A stretch of DNA of 15,337 nt from an uncultured Bacteroidales bacterium (GTDB taxonomy: Bacteria; Bacteroidota; Bacteroidia; Bacteroidales; UBA932): assembly GCA_905235775.1 (NCBI GenBank), contig CAJOMY010000023.1:1-15337 (forward strand). Direction: 5' to 3'. The notes under the pieces were generated by a model. The model had not been told where the DNA came from and ran no database searches. It worked only from the letters and a program-made list of their open reading frames with translations. The translations under genes and the position numbers were made by a program. Positions 1 through 7,783 of the stretch are shown here, one piece after another. The first letter of the stretch is position 1, and each line of letters begins with the position of its first letter.

Positions 1-311
1 TGGCCGCCGAAGTCGGAGAGGAGCTTCTGTGCCATGCCGATCAGGTGCCGGGCCTTGCTGTTGGGGTAAGAGATGGAGCGGATGAGGTCAAGGACGTCGT
101 CGAAGGAAGCTTCGGCGAGTGCCTGCGGGGTGGGATAGGCGGAAAACAGGGCGGGCGTGGTCAGGTTGACCCGCCGGTCGGTGCACTGGGCCGAAAGCAT
201 CACGGCCACCAGCAGTTGGAACGGGGAATCAAAGTGGAGCTCGGACTCGGCGACGGGGACGTTGTCCCGGAAATAGCCGAGGATGCCGTCGTAGCGCTGT
301 TTCAGGGTCAT
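1..311 (-). CDS. nth: Endonuclease III (partial, N-terminal third)
   Basis: This is the 5' part of a base-excision-repair DNA glycosylase/AP lyase that removes oxidised pyrimidines. The gene starts at the ATG on complement 309-311 and runs off the left edge, so about 103 codons are visible. The translation opens MTLKQRYDGILGYF and contains LLVAVMLSAQCTDRRVN, which matches the conserved LLSAQ.TD..VN block of the Nth family. This is followed by a helix-rich stretch and SYPNSKARHLIGMAQ, which matches the conserved N.KA..I segment before the helix-hairpin-helix. The catalytic Lys and Asp and the iron-sulfur cysteines would lie outside the window, so activity cannot be judged. Its start overlaps the stop of the upstream FtsE-like gene as ATGA, which suggests translational coupling and one transcript from the promoter near 1022. 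The family call is firm. Confidence 0.93.
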   Translation of the reverse strand, partial: MTLKQRYDGILGYFRDNVPVAESELHFDSPFQLLVAVMLSAQCTDRRVNLTTPALFSAYPTPQALAEASFDDVLDLIRSISYPNSKARHLIGMAQKLLSDFGG

Positions 312-991
312 AGGGTGATCTCCCGGCAGGTTTCATCGCGGGTTTCGAATACACGTCCCGGGAAGCGTGTGCAGATGCTGCGGTTGTGCGTGACCATCAC
401 GATGGCCGTGCCCAGCTCGCGGTTGATCTGCTGGAGCAGCTGGAGGATGCCCTCGGCCGTCTCCTCGTCCAGATTGCCGGTGGGCTCGTCGGCCAGGATG
501 AGGGCGGGGTTGTTGAGGATGGCACGGGCGATGGCGATGCGTTGCTGCTCGCCGCCGGAGAGCTGGTGGGGCATCCTGTGGGCCTTGGTGGCCATCCCCA
601 CGTCGTCCAACACTTCGCCGATGCGCTTGCGGATGTCGTCGTTCTTCCATCCTGTGGCTTTCAGCACGAAACTGAGATTGTCCTCCACGCTGCGGTCCAT
701 CAGCAGCTGGAAATCCTGGAAGATGACGCCGATCTTGCGGCGCAGATACGGCACTTCTTTTGCACGCAAGCGCCTGAGGTCGTATCCGCACACCTGCCCG
801 GAGCCCTTGAGGAGCCGGTTCTCCGCCGTGATCGTGCGGAAAATGGAGGTCTTGCCGCTGCCGACCTTGCCGACGATGTACACGATCTGGCCGGGATAGA
901 CCTGCATATCAAGCCCGTAGACGACGGTGCTTTCTCCGTTGAGGATGTCCGCATCGGAGAATGAAATGAGCGGGGCGTTGTTTTCTTCCAT
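308..991 (-). CDS. ftsE: FtsE-type ABC transporter ATP-binding protein
   Basis: This is a cytoplasmic ABC ATPase of 227 residues, the usual size for FtsE, which pairs with the membrane protein FtsX to control cell-wall hydrolysis at division. All ABC motifs are present in order: Walker A GKVGSGKTS (residues 41-49), Q-loop FQDFQLL (91-97), signature LSGGEQQR (144-151), Walker B ALILADEPTGNLD (163-175) and the H-loop His at 202. The EPTGNLD plus LSGGEQQR combination is typical of the FtsE/LolD/MacB group. FtsE is preferred because of its length, its stand-alone form and its closeness to Bacteroidota FtsE proteins, but LolD-like function cannot be excluded. No ftsX lies in the window. The gene reads away from the TPR gene and is followed by nth with a four-base overlap. 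The start at 991 leaves about 25 bases to a predicted transcription start. No clear Shine-Dalgarno is present, as is common in this phylum. Confidence 0.88.
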   Translation of the reverse strand: MEENNAPLISFSDADILNGESTVVYGLDMQVYPGQIVYIVGKVGSGKTSIFRTITAENRLLKGSGQVCGYDLRRLRAKEVPYLRRKIGVIFQDFQLLMDRSVEDNLSFVLKATGWKNDDIRKRIGEVLDDVGMATKAHRMPHQLSGGEQQRIAIARAILNNPALILADEPTGNLDEETAEGILQLLQQINRELGTAIVMVTHNRSICTRFPGRVFETRDETCREITL

Positions 992-1021
992 AAATCAAGT
1001 GAAAAAGTTGGATGAACCCTG

Positions 1022-1029
1022 CAAATATA
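1022..1029 (-). promoter_or_regulatory. Bacteroidota -7 promoter element for ftsE-nth
   Basis: On the minus strand this reads TATATTTG, a full match to the Bacteroidota primary-sigma -7 consensus TAnnTTTG. It lies 30 bases before the ftsE start codon in an AT-rich gap. A good -33 TTTG element at the usual spacing is not evident. Motif match and position are seen; function is inferred. Confidence 0.6.
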
Positions 1030-1042
1030 GCGTAAAAATGAG

Positions 1043-1050
1043 TAAATTTG
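1043..1050 (+). promoter_or_regulatory. Bacteroidota -7 promoter element for the TPR gene
   Basis: TAAATTTG on the plus strand matches TAnnTTTG and ends 24 bases before the ATG at 1075. It also helps choose that ATG. An in-frame TTG at 1048 overlaps this element and would add residues before an otherwise perfect signal peptide. The -33 element is weak or absent. Confidence 0.6.
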
Positions 1051-1074
1051 TCACTTTGGAAACAGAATAAGTTT

Positions 1075-4050
1075 ATGAGTCTGAAATCACTGCTGACCAC
1101 CCTGTCCGCGCTTGCGGCCTGTGTGTCCGGACTGAGCCTCGCCTCCGCTGGCGGCGTGCCCGACTGGCAGCAGGCGATGCGCCTGTATGACAATGGCCTG
1201 TACGAGCAGGCACGCATCCGGTTCGAGGCGATGCCGGACGACCCGCTGAGCGACGCGTACGAAGTGCTCTGCGCCCTGAAGATGCAGACGGCCGACTGCG
1301 GGGACCTGCTGGCGGCATACCAACTGCGCTACCCTTCATCGCGGCTGTCCGGCGTGCTCCATTTCGAGCAGGGCCGTATCCTGTTCGACCGGGAGAAATA
1401 CCAGCAGGCGGCGATGGAGTTCTCGTTCGTGAGCTCGGAGGATCTGGCGGCGGACGAACTGCCCGAATACGTTTTCAAGTGCGGATTCTCCGCGTTCAGC
1501 CTGGGGCGTTATGCCGAGGCGCAGCAGTTCTTCACCCTGCTGGAGTCGCTCCCGCAGTCGGACTACACGGCCCCCGGGCGCTATTTCACCGGCATTATGC
1601 TGTATGAGGACAAGCAGTTCGCCGAGGCGGAAGCCAACTTCTGGCTGGCTTCGGCCGACCCGCGCTTCCAGTCGCTGACCGATTTCTACATCGTCGACTG
1701 CGAGTTCAACCAGAAGAATTACGATTTCGTCATCCGCGAGGGCGTCCGCATCTACGAGTCCCTCCCCGCGGAGCGTCGTGAGCGCGTGGCGCGCGTGCTG
1801 TCCGAGTCGTACCTGATCAAAGGGGAAAAGGAGAAGGCCCGCGAGTACTACGACGACCTCTCCCACGAGGAGATGAACCGCAAGGATTACTTCTATGCGG
1901 GCACGGTACTTTATTCCGTGGACGACTACGCCGGGGCGATTGACAACTTCACGAAGATGGGCAGCCGGGCGGATTCGCTCGGGCAGGTGGCCAACTACCT
2001 GATGGCCAATTCCTATATGCGCACGCACGACCAGGTGTCGGCGATGCGCGCCTTCAGCGACGCCGCGTCGGCGGACTTCGATCCGGAAATCACCGAGGAT
2101 GCCGCATTCAACTATGCCAAGCTCTGCTTCGACCTGAACAAGGACACCTCCGGTTTCGCCCGCTACATCGAACGATGGTCCACCCGGGCCCGCGGCGACA
2201 TGATCTACGGCTACATGGCCCTGGCAGCCCTGGTGGACAAGGATTACGCCGGGGCGGTGGCGGCCTACGACAACATCGAGGAGCTCACGCCCGACATGCG
2301 CAACAATTACACGAAGGCGAACTTCCTTCGGGCCGGGCAGCTGTTCGCGAACGGCTCCTACCGCGACGCCGTGCCCTTTTTCCGGGCCACGGCCTATTAT
2401 GTCCCGCGCACGGACCGGCTCAACCAGCTGTCGCGCTACTGGATGGGCGAGGCGTGTTACCGGTCCGGCAATTATGAGGAGGCGCAGCGGGTCTTCACCG
2501 AGCTGCACAACGCCGCCGCGCTGGACGGCATGGCCGAGGGCCGGCTGCTGCCGTACAACATCGGCTACAGCTACTTCAAGTCGGGCGACTACGCCAACGC
2601 CGCCCGCTGGTTCGACAGCTACATCGCGTCCGGCGACGCCCAGGCCCGGGAGGACGCCATGAACCGCCGGGCGGACTGCGACTTCGGCCGCCGGGATTAC
2701 AAGGCCGCCGTCGCCTCCTACCAGAAGGTTCTGACGGAGTTTTTCAGCCCGGACAACATATACCCCTATTATCAGCAGGCGGTGGCGTACGGCCTGTCCG
2801 GCGACAAGCGCCGCAAAGTGTCCACGCTCCTGCATATCGAGGACGCCACCCCCGGGGTGCCCCTCTACGACGAAGCGCTCTATGAGCTGGGCCGCGCGCA
2901 GATGGACCAGGGCCACAACAACGACGCCCTGCGCTCCTTCGTCCGGCTCCGCCAGAATACGCGGGACAACACTTTCGTGGCCCGCTCGCTGATCGGGCAG
3001 GGCATGGTGCACCGCAACATGTCCGACTACGACGCCGCGCTGGAGGACTACAAGGAGGTCGTCTCGCTGATGCCGGACAGCGAATATGCCGGTGAGGCGA
3101 TGACGGCCATCGAGTCGGTCTATACCGCCATGCGCCAGCCGGATAAGTTCCTCCAGTACGTGGAGGAGAATTCCCTCGCGCGGGGCCGCAGCGACGCCGA
3201 CCGGGAGAAGATGTACTTCAATACCGCCGAGCAGCTGTACCTGGCGGGCAATCAGCAGCAGGCGGCCCCGGCCCTGCGCCGCTATCTGGAGGAATTTCCG
3301 GGCGGTGCGGACCGGCTGCAGGCCGAGTTCTACCTGGCCGAGTGCTACAACGCGCTCGGCGAGAAGGAGAAGGCCGTGGAGCACTATGCGGCGGCTGCCT
3401 CCGGCGAGTCGGCGTACTCGTTCTCGGAGATGGCGCAGCTGCGCTATGCCGACCTGTCCTACGGCCTGGAGCGCTACCAAGACGCATACAAGGGCTATGC
3501 GCTCCTGTTCGAAACGGCCCGGATGGATGCCAACAAGCAGAACGCCCGCGTGGGCATGATGCGCTCCGCCTACCGGAGCAAGGACTACCTCGTGGCGATC
3601 GCTTCCGCCGACCGGGTGTCGGAGCAGCGGGGCCTCTCGGCCGGGCTGAAGCGCGAGGCCGCCTTCATCAAGGCGAAGTCCAGTCTGGCCACCTCGCAGC
3701 GGGAGCAGGCGCTGGCGCTCTTCCGCCAGCTCGCTTCCGATCCTTCGTCGGCCATCGGCGCCGAATCCGAATATCAGCTGATCCAGGACCTCTACGACAC
3801 GGGCCGCTTCGGAGCCGTGGACGAAGAAGTGTATGCCTTCTCGCAAAAGGCGGGCGACCAGTCCTACTGGCTGGCGCGGGCCTATCTCGTGCTGGGCGAC
3901 TCGTTCGCGGAGCGCGGCCAGTACGCGCAGGCCAAGGCCACCCTCGAGAGCATCCGGGACGGCTATGAACCCGAAAAAGGCGCCGACGACATCCTCGACG
4001 GCGTCAAGATGAGACTGGACCGTCTGTCCACATTAATGCAAGATGAGTAA
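1075..4050 (+). CDS. Secreted tetratricopeptide (TPR) repeat protein, about 990 aa
   Basis: This 991-residue exported protein is built almost wholly of TPR-type helical hairpins. The start at ATG 1075 gives a clear signal peptide (basic SLK, hydrophobic LLTTLSALAACVSGLSLA, likely cleavage after ASA near residue 25), so the product should be periplasmic. About fifteen TPR B-helix cores are visible from end to end, for example YAEAQQFFTLLESLP, DYAGAIDNFTKM, NYEEAQRVFTELH, DYANAARWFDSYI, DYKAAVASYQKVL, DYDAALEDYKEVVSLMP, KEKAVEHYAAAAS and QYAQAKATLESI. There is no catalytic motif or C-terminal sorting domain. TPR arrays of this kind act as protein-binding scaffolds. The gene overlaps the next one, an outer-membrane barrel, by eight bases, so the two products are probably made together and may bind each other at the outer membrane; this is an inference. 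The specific function is unknown. Confidence 0.9.
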   Translation: MSLKSLLTTLSALAACVSGLSLASAGGVPDWQQAMRLYDNGLYEQARIRFEAMPDDPLSDAYEVLCALKMQTADCGDLLAAYQLRYPSSRLSGVLHFEQGRILFDREKYQQAAMEFSFVSSEDLAADELPEYVFKCGFSAFSLGRYAEAQQFFTLLESLPQSDYTAPGRYFTGIMLYEDKQFAEAEANFWLASADPRFQSLTDFYIVDCEFNQKNYDFVIREGVRIYESLPAERRERVARVLSESYLIKGEKEKAREYYDDLSHEEMNRKDYFYAGTVLYSVDDYAGAIDNFTKMGSRADSLGQVANYLMANSYMRTHDQVSAMRAFSDAASADFDPEITEDAAFNYAKLCFDLNKDTSGFARYIERWSTRARGDMIYGYMALAALVDKDYAGAVAAYDNIEELTPDMRNNYTKANFLRAGQLFANGSYRDAVPFFRATAYYVPRTDRLNQLSRYWMGEACYRSGNYEEAQRVFTELHNAAALDGMAEGRLLPYNIGYSYFKSGDYANAARWFDSYIASGDAQAREDAMNRRADCDFGRRDYKAAVASYQKVLTEFFSPDNIYPYYQQAVAYGLSGDKRRKVSTLLHIEDATPGVPLYDEALYELGRAQMDQGHNNDALRSFVRLRQNTRDNTFVARSLIGQGMVHRNMSDYDAALEDYKEVVSLMPDSEYAGEAMTAIESVYTAMRQPDKFLQYVEENSLARGRSDADREKMYFNTAEQLYLAGNQQQAAPALRRYLEEFPGGADRLQAEFYLAECYNALGEKEKAVEHYAAAASGESAYSFSEMAQLRYADLSYGLERYQDAYKGYALLFETARMDANKQNARVGMMRSAYRSKDYLVAIASADRVSEQRGLSAGLKREAAFIKAKSSLATSQREQALALFRQLASDPSSAIGAESEYQLIQDLYDTGRFGAVDEEVYAFSQKAGDQSYWLARAYLVLGDSFAERGQYAQAKATLESIRDGYEPEKGADDILDGVKMRLDRLSTLMQDE

Positions 4051-5707
4051 GCGTATGAAAACAATCAATCTGGCCTTTGCCATGATGGCGCTGTATGCGC
4101 CGCTTTCCGCCCAGAATATCAACCAGTCGGTGCAGGTGACCAACGACTATGTGACCCGGTTCGCGGATTTCCAGAAACAGGGTCCCGTGCTCGTGACGCC
4201 CGATTCGATGTACCGTTTCGACTACCGTTTCGACTACTCCGTCTTCGAGACGCCGTACCGGGGTTCGTATGAGTTCTCCCCGTACCGCATCGCGGTGAAG
4301 CCCGAGGCGAGACTGTACGACGGCAGCAGGTTTTTCCTGCGCGCCGGGGCGGGCTACAGCCTCCATCCGCAATTCGAGATGGCCTGGCAGATGCTGCAGG
4401 AGCCGAATTATACCATCGGCGTGTTCGCCGAGGCGGGCGGCTATGCCGGTGCTTACCGGCGCCGCGGTGTGGATGGGAAGTTCTCCGGCCATGACCTGAA
4501 CGCCCGTGTGGGCGTCGGCGGGCAGTACCTGGGCTCGGGGGCCCGCCTGTCCTACCACTTCGGCTATGAGGGTATTTATGCGGGCGAGGGCGGTGCGGAT
4601 CCGTTTTTCCGCTCCGGCTTCCATTCCGCCGTGGCCGCCGGCCGTGTGCAGTCGCGGGAGCGTCCGGGCAGTCACATGTACTATGATGTCGACTTGCAGT
4701 ACCGCTACTCCGGCGAGCACTACACGCTGGCGCAGACCCCGGACAAGTCCGGGGAGAACAACCTCCGCGTGGCCGTCTCGGCCGGACCCGTGCTGAAAGG
4801 CAAATACGGCATCCTGCTGGACGGACTCTTCGAGTTGGAGTCGGTTCGCAAGAAAGGCATGATCTCCGCCCAGAAGATGGGGGTGTACGGCGAGTTGTTC
4901 GGCGGGACCCGCCAGGTCGGCCTGGTGTCCCTGAAGCCGCATGTGGACTTCCTCTGGGGGCGTGTCCGGATGGATGCCGGCGCCCGTTTCGATTTCTCGA
5001 ACAACGGCAACGGCAGCCTGTTCACCATTTCGCCCGACGTGCTGGCGCGCCTGGCGGTTCCCGATGCGGATCTGGAACTGTACGCGGGCGTGAGCGGCGG
5101 ACAGTCCGTGCAGAGCCACTATGCGATCAAGCAGATCAACCATTTTGCCTCCCTGAGCACTTCTGCGGCGACCATCTCCCGTGAGACGCTTCGCATTCGT
5201 GCCGGCGTGCAGGGCCATAGCGGCGCCCGCCTGCAGTATGAAGCCGAGGCCGGATATGTCTCCTACGCCGGCAAGCCGCTCGCTTCGCTCTACGGCGTGG
5301 AATCGGTGGACTACAAGTCCGTCTACGCCCAGGGCCGCTTCTCCTGGCGCGACGAACGCTTCGACCTGGACGGCGCGCTGTCATACAGCTACCTGCGCCT
5401 GTACGGCATTTCCGCGGCCTTTGCACCACCTGCTTTTACCGGCGAGCTGCGCGGCCGCTATAATTGGGACAAGCGCATCTGGGCCGGTGCATTCGCGGAA
5501 GGGGCTTCCTCCCGGATGTCTCTCGCGGGCGACGGTGTCTGGATCCCGTGGTACGTGAACCTGGGACTGACTTTCGAGTACCGGGTCGATTCCCGCTGGA
5601 CGCTCTGGGCCGAAGCGGGCAACCTGCTGGCCATGGCCATCGAGCGGGCGCCGGGCTTTGTCGAAAAAAGCCCCTGCCTGACCGTCGGTTTGAGCCTCAA
5701 ACTATAG
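4043..5707 (+). CDS. Outer-membrane beta-barrel protein paired with the TPR protein
   Basis: The product is a predicted outer-membrane barrel of 554 residues from ATG 4043, or 550 from ATG 4055. The second start gives the cleaner signal peptide, MKTINLAFAMMALYAPLSA, with cleavage before QNINQ. The mature part is a long series of alternating polar/hydrophobic strands rich in Tyr, Gly and Arg (for example RFFLRAGAGYSL, ARLSYHFGYEGIYAG, WTLWAEAGNLLAMAI) and ends in a strand-like CLTVGLSLKL. There is no TonB box or plug domain at the N-terminus, so it is not a complete TonB-dependent transporter despite resembling the barrel part of one. The start codon lies inside the TPR gene, so translational coupling is likely. 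Its partner and the lack of a nearby uptake operon suggest an envelope structural or assembly role, but no function can be assigned. A 12-base tandem repeat encodes YRFDYRFDY near residues 57-65. Confidence 0.82.
   Translation: MSKRMKTINLAFAMMALYAPLSAQNINQSVQVTNDYVTRFADFQKQGPVLVTPDSMYRFDYRFDYSVFETPYRGSYEFSPYRIAVKPEARLYDGSRFFLRAGAGYSLHPQFEMAWQMLQEPNYTIGVFAEAGGYAGAYRRRGVDGKFSGHDLNARVGVGGQYLGSGARLSYHFGYEGIYAGEGGADPFFRSGFHSAVAAGRVQSRERPGSHMYYDVDLQYRYSGEHYTLAQTPDKSGENNLRVAVSAGPVLKGKYGILLDGLFELESVRKKGMISAQKMGVYGELFGGTRQVGLVSLKPHVDFLWGRVRMDAGARFDFSNNGNGSLFTISPDVLARLAVPDADLELYAGVSGGQSVQSHYAIKQINHFASLSTSAATISRETLRIRAGVQGHSGARLQYEAEAGYVSYAGKPLASLYGVESVDYKSVYAQGRFSWRDERFDLDGALSYSYLRLYGISAAFAPPAFTGELRGRYNWDKRIWAGAFAEGASSRMSLAGDGVWIPWYVNLGLTFEYRVDSRWTLWAEAGNLLAMAIERAPGFVEKSPCLTVGLSLKL
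4211..4237 (+). repeat. 12-bp tandem repeat inside the barrel gene
   Basis: The unit taccgtttcgac occurs twice in perfect tandem and is followed by tac. It encodes YRFD-YRFD-Y in the first region after the signal peptide. The reading frame is kept, so it may be a native beta-strand motif or a slippage-prone site. Confidence 0.75.
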
Positions 5708-5727
5708 GTAAATCGGGGTTTTTTCCG

Positions 5728-5735
5728 TATCTTTG
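5728..5735 (+). promoter_or_regulatory. Bacteroidota -7 promoter element for the gyrB operon
   Basis: TATCTTTG matches TAnnTTTG and lies 26 bases before the gyrB ATG, in a 54-base gap just after the barrel gene. The gap is AT-rich compared with the coding sequence on both sides. A -33 element is not clear. The motif suggests gyrB and the following genes have their own transcript even though the upstream gene is on the same strand. Confidence 0.65.
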
Positions 5736-5761
5736 ACGGATTTTAAAGATATTGATTCAAG

Positions 5762-7771
5762 ATGATCGAGAAAGAAGATATGAAGCTTGCGGAAGAGCAG
5801 TATTCCGCCAACAGTATCCAGGTGCTGGAAGGACTCGAAGCAGTCCGCAAGCGCCCTTCGATGTATATCGGCGACATCTCCGAACGGGGCCTGCACCACC
5901 TCGTTTATGAAGTGGTGGACAACTGTATCGACGAGGCCATGGCCGGTTTCTGCGATACCGTCGACGTGCGCATCCTCGAAGGAAACTCCATCCGCGTGCA
6001 GGACAACGGCCGCGGCATTCCGACGGGCATGCATGAGAAGGAACACCGTTCCGCCCTGGAGGTGGTCCTCACCGTCCTCCACGCCGGCGGCAAGTTCGAC
6101 AAGAACAGCTACAAAGTCTCCGGCGGCCTGCACGGCGTGGGCGTATCCTGCGTGAACGCCCTGTCCGACTCGCTGGTGGCCGAGGTGCACCGTGAAGGCA
6201 AAGTGTTCAAACAGACCTACTCCAAGGGCAAGCCCCTCGGACCCGTGGAAGTCGTGGGGGAGACCGCCGACACCGGCACGACCATCACCTTCCACCCGGA
6301 TCCGACCATTTTCACCCAGACCACGGTCTACCGCTACGAAACCCTGGCCGCCCGCCTGCGCGAGCTGGCCTTCCTGAACAAGGGCATCCACATCAGCCTG
6401 ACCGACGAGCGCGAGCTCACCGACGAGTTCGAGGTGGACGGCGCCGGCGAGTCCAAGGCCACCGGCCGGAAGGTTTTCCGCAGCGAGATGTTTTATTCCG
6501 AGAAAGGCCTGAGCGAGTTCATCGAGTACCTCGACGCAGGGGCCCAGACCATCATCCCGCAGCCGATCTGCGTCAATTCCGACAAGATCATCCCGATCGA
6601 CATCGCGCTGCAGTACAACAACGGCTACTCGGAAAAGATCTATTCCTACGTCAACAACATCCACACGATCGAGGGCGGCACGCATCTGCAGGGCTTCAAG
6701 ATGGGCCTGAGCCGCTCCCTGAAGCAATATGCCGAGAAGAACAAGCTCCTGGACAAGTTCAAGGGTGAGCTGGCTCCGGAGGACTTCCGCGAGGGCCTCA
6801 CGGCCGTGATCTCCGTCAAAGTCGCCGAGCCGCAGTTCGAAGGCCAGACCAAGACCAAGCTCGGCAATCCGGAGGCGACCTCCGCCGTGTCCCAGGCCAC
6901 CGCGGCGGCGATGGACATCTACCTGGAGGAGAATCCGAGATTCGCCAAGACCATCATCGACAAGATCGTGCTGGCCGCGACGGCCCGCGCCGCCGCCCGC
7001 AAAGCGCGGGAGATGGTGCAGCGCAAGAGCCCGCTCGGCGGCGCCGGCATGCCCGGCAAGCTGGCGGACTGCTCCGAACGCGATCCGGAGAAGTGCGAGC
7101 TCTTCCTCGTGGAGGGCGATTCCGCAGGCGGCACCGCCAAGCAGGGACGTGACCGCAAGACGCAGGCCATCCTGCCGCTCCGCGGCAAGATCCTGAATGT
7201 CGAGAAGGCCGCCGGCGACCGCGCTTTCGACTCCGAGGAGATCCGCAACATCTACACCGCCCTCGGCGTGACCGTGGCCCAGGAGGACGAGACCGGCGAG
7301 AAGCATATGGACCTGAGCAAGCTCCGCTACCACAAGGTGGTCATCATGACCGATGCCGACGTGGACGGCTCGCACATCGCCTGCCTGATCCTCACGTTCT
7401 TCTTCCGCTATATGTTCGACCTGATCAAGAACGGCTACGTCTATCTGGCGACCCCGCCGCTCTACCTGGTCAAGAAGGGCAAGGAAGAAGTTTACTGCTG
7501 GACCGAAGAGCAGCGCGAGGAAGCCGCCCTGCGCCTGGGCAAAGGCTCCGACAAGGGCTACACCGTGCAGCGCTACAAAGGTCTCGGCGAGATGTCCGAC
7601 GTCCAGCTCTGGGAGACCACCATGGACCCGTCCCGCCGGCGCCTGCGCAAGATCACCATCGACAACGCCGCCGCTGCCGAGCGCACCTTCTCGATGCTGA
7701 TGGGCGACGACGTCCCGCCCCGCCGCCAGTTCATCGAGGAGAACGCGCACTACGCAAACATCGACGCATAA
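5762..7771 (+). CDS. gyrB: DNA gyrase subunit B
   Basis: This is the ATPase subunit of type II topoisomerase, which introduces negative supercoils together with GyrA. The 669-residue product has the GHKL ATPase with Glu50 in YEVVDN, Asn54, DNGRGIP (81-87) and the GGLHGVGVSCVNALS lid (121-135). The TOPRIM domain follows, with EGDSAGG starting at Glu451, PLRGKILNVEKA, and DADVDGSHI at 531-539. The C-terminus has QRYKGLGEM and the usual end with PRR.FIE.NA. The large TOPRIM insert of E. coli GyrB is missing, as is normal for Bacteroidota and many other phyla. ParE was considered, but the C-terminal end and the close fit to Bacteroidota GyrB favour GyrB. ATG 5780 is an alternative start six codons later. 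The gene leads a tight operon; the next gene starts 12 bases after its stop. Confidence 0.95.
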   Translation: MIEKEDMKLAEEQYSANSIQVLEGLEAVRKRPSMYIGDISERGLHHLVYEVVDNCIDEAMAGFCDTVDVRILEGNSIRVQDNGRGIPTGMHEKEHRSALEVVLTVLHAGGKFDKNSYKVSGGLHGVGVSCVNALSDSLVAEVHREGKVFKQTYSKGKPLGPVEVVGETADTGTTITFHPDPTIFTQTTVYRYETLAARLRELAFLNKGIHISLTDERELTDEFEVDGAGESKATGRKVFRSEMFYSEKGLSEFIEYLDAGAQTIIPQPICVNSDKIIPIDIALQYNNGYSEKIYSYVNNIHTIEGGTHLQGFKMGLSRSLKQYAEKNKLLDKFKGELAPEDFREGLTAVISVKVAEPQFEGQTKTKLGNPEATSAVSQATAAAMDIYLEENPRFAKTIIDKIVLAATARAAARKAREMVQRKSPLGGAGMPGKLADCSERDPEKCELFLVEGDSAGGTAKQGRDRKTQAILPLRGKILNVEKAAGDRAFDSEEIRNIYTALGVTVAQEDETGEKHMDLSKLRYHKVVIMTDADVDGSHIACLILTFFFRYMFDLIKNGYVYLATPPLYLVKKGKEEVYCWTEEQREEAALRLGKGSDKGYTVQRYKGLGEMSDVQLWETTMDPSRRRLRKITIDNAAAAERTFSMLMGDDVPPRRQFIEENAHYANIDA

Positions 7772-7783
7772 TCTGAACCTGAT

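Noticed and set aside
45..964. Plus-strand frames across nth and ftsE
   Set aside because: They are shadows of two minus-strand genes with intact motifs.
1048..1074. TTG 1048 as the start of the TPR protein
   Set aside because: It overlaps the -7 promoter element and adds residues before a perfect signal peptide that begins at ATG 1075.
1336..3846. An 836-codon open frame on the minus strand across the TPR gene
   Set aside because: It is antisense to a clear signal-peptide TPR protein. Its composition (His, Val, Gly, Arg and Leu rich) is that of a GC-rich shadow frame, and it shows no domain or promoter.
5688..5727. A terminator between the barrel gene and gyrB (GTTTGAG/CTCAAAC followed by a T-run)
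   Set aside because: The stem is short, lies inside the coding end with almost no loop, and the T-run is about 16 bases away, inside the promoter spacer.
5702..7750. A 682-codon minus-strand frame opposite gyrB
   Set aside because: gyrB is unmistakable on the plus strand; the opposite frame is open only because of GC-rich third positions. Similar frames opposite the oxoamine synthase and pgpH were rejected for the same reason.
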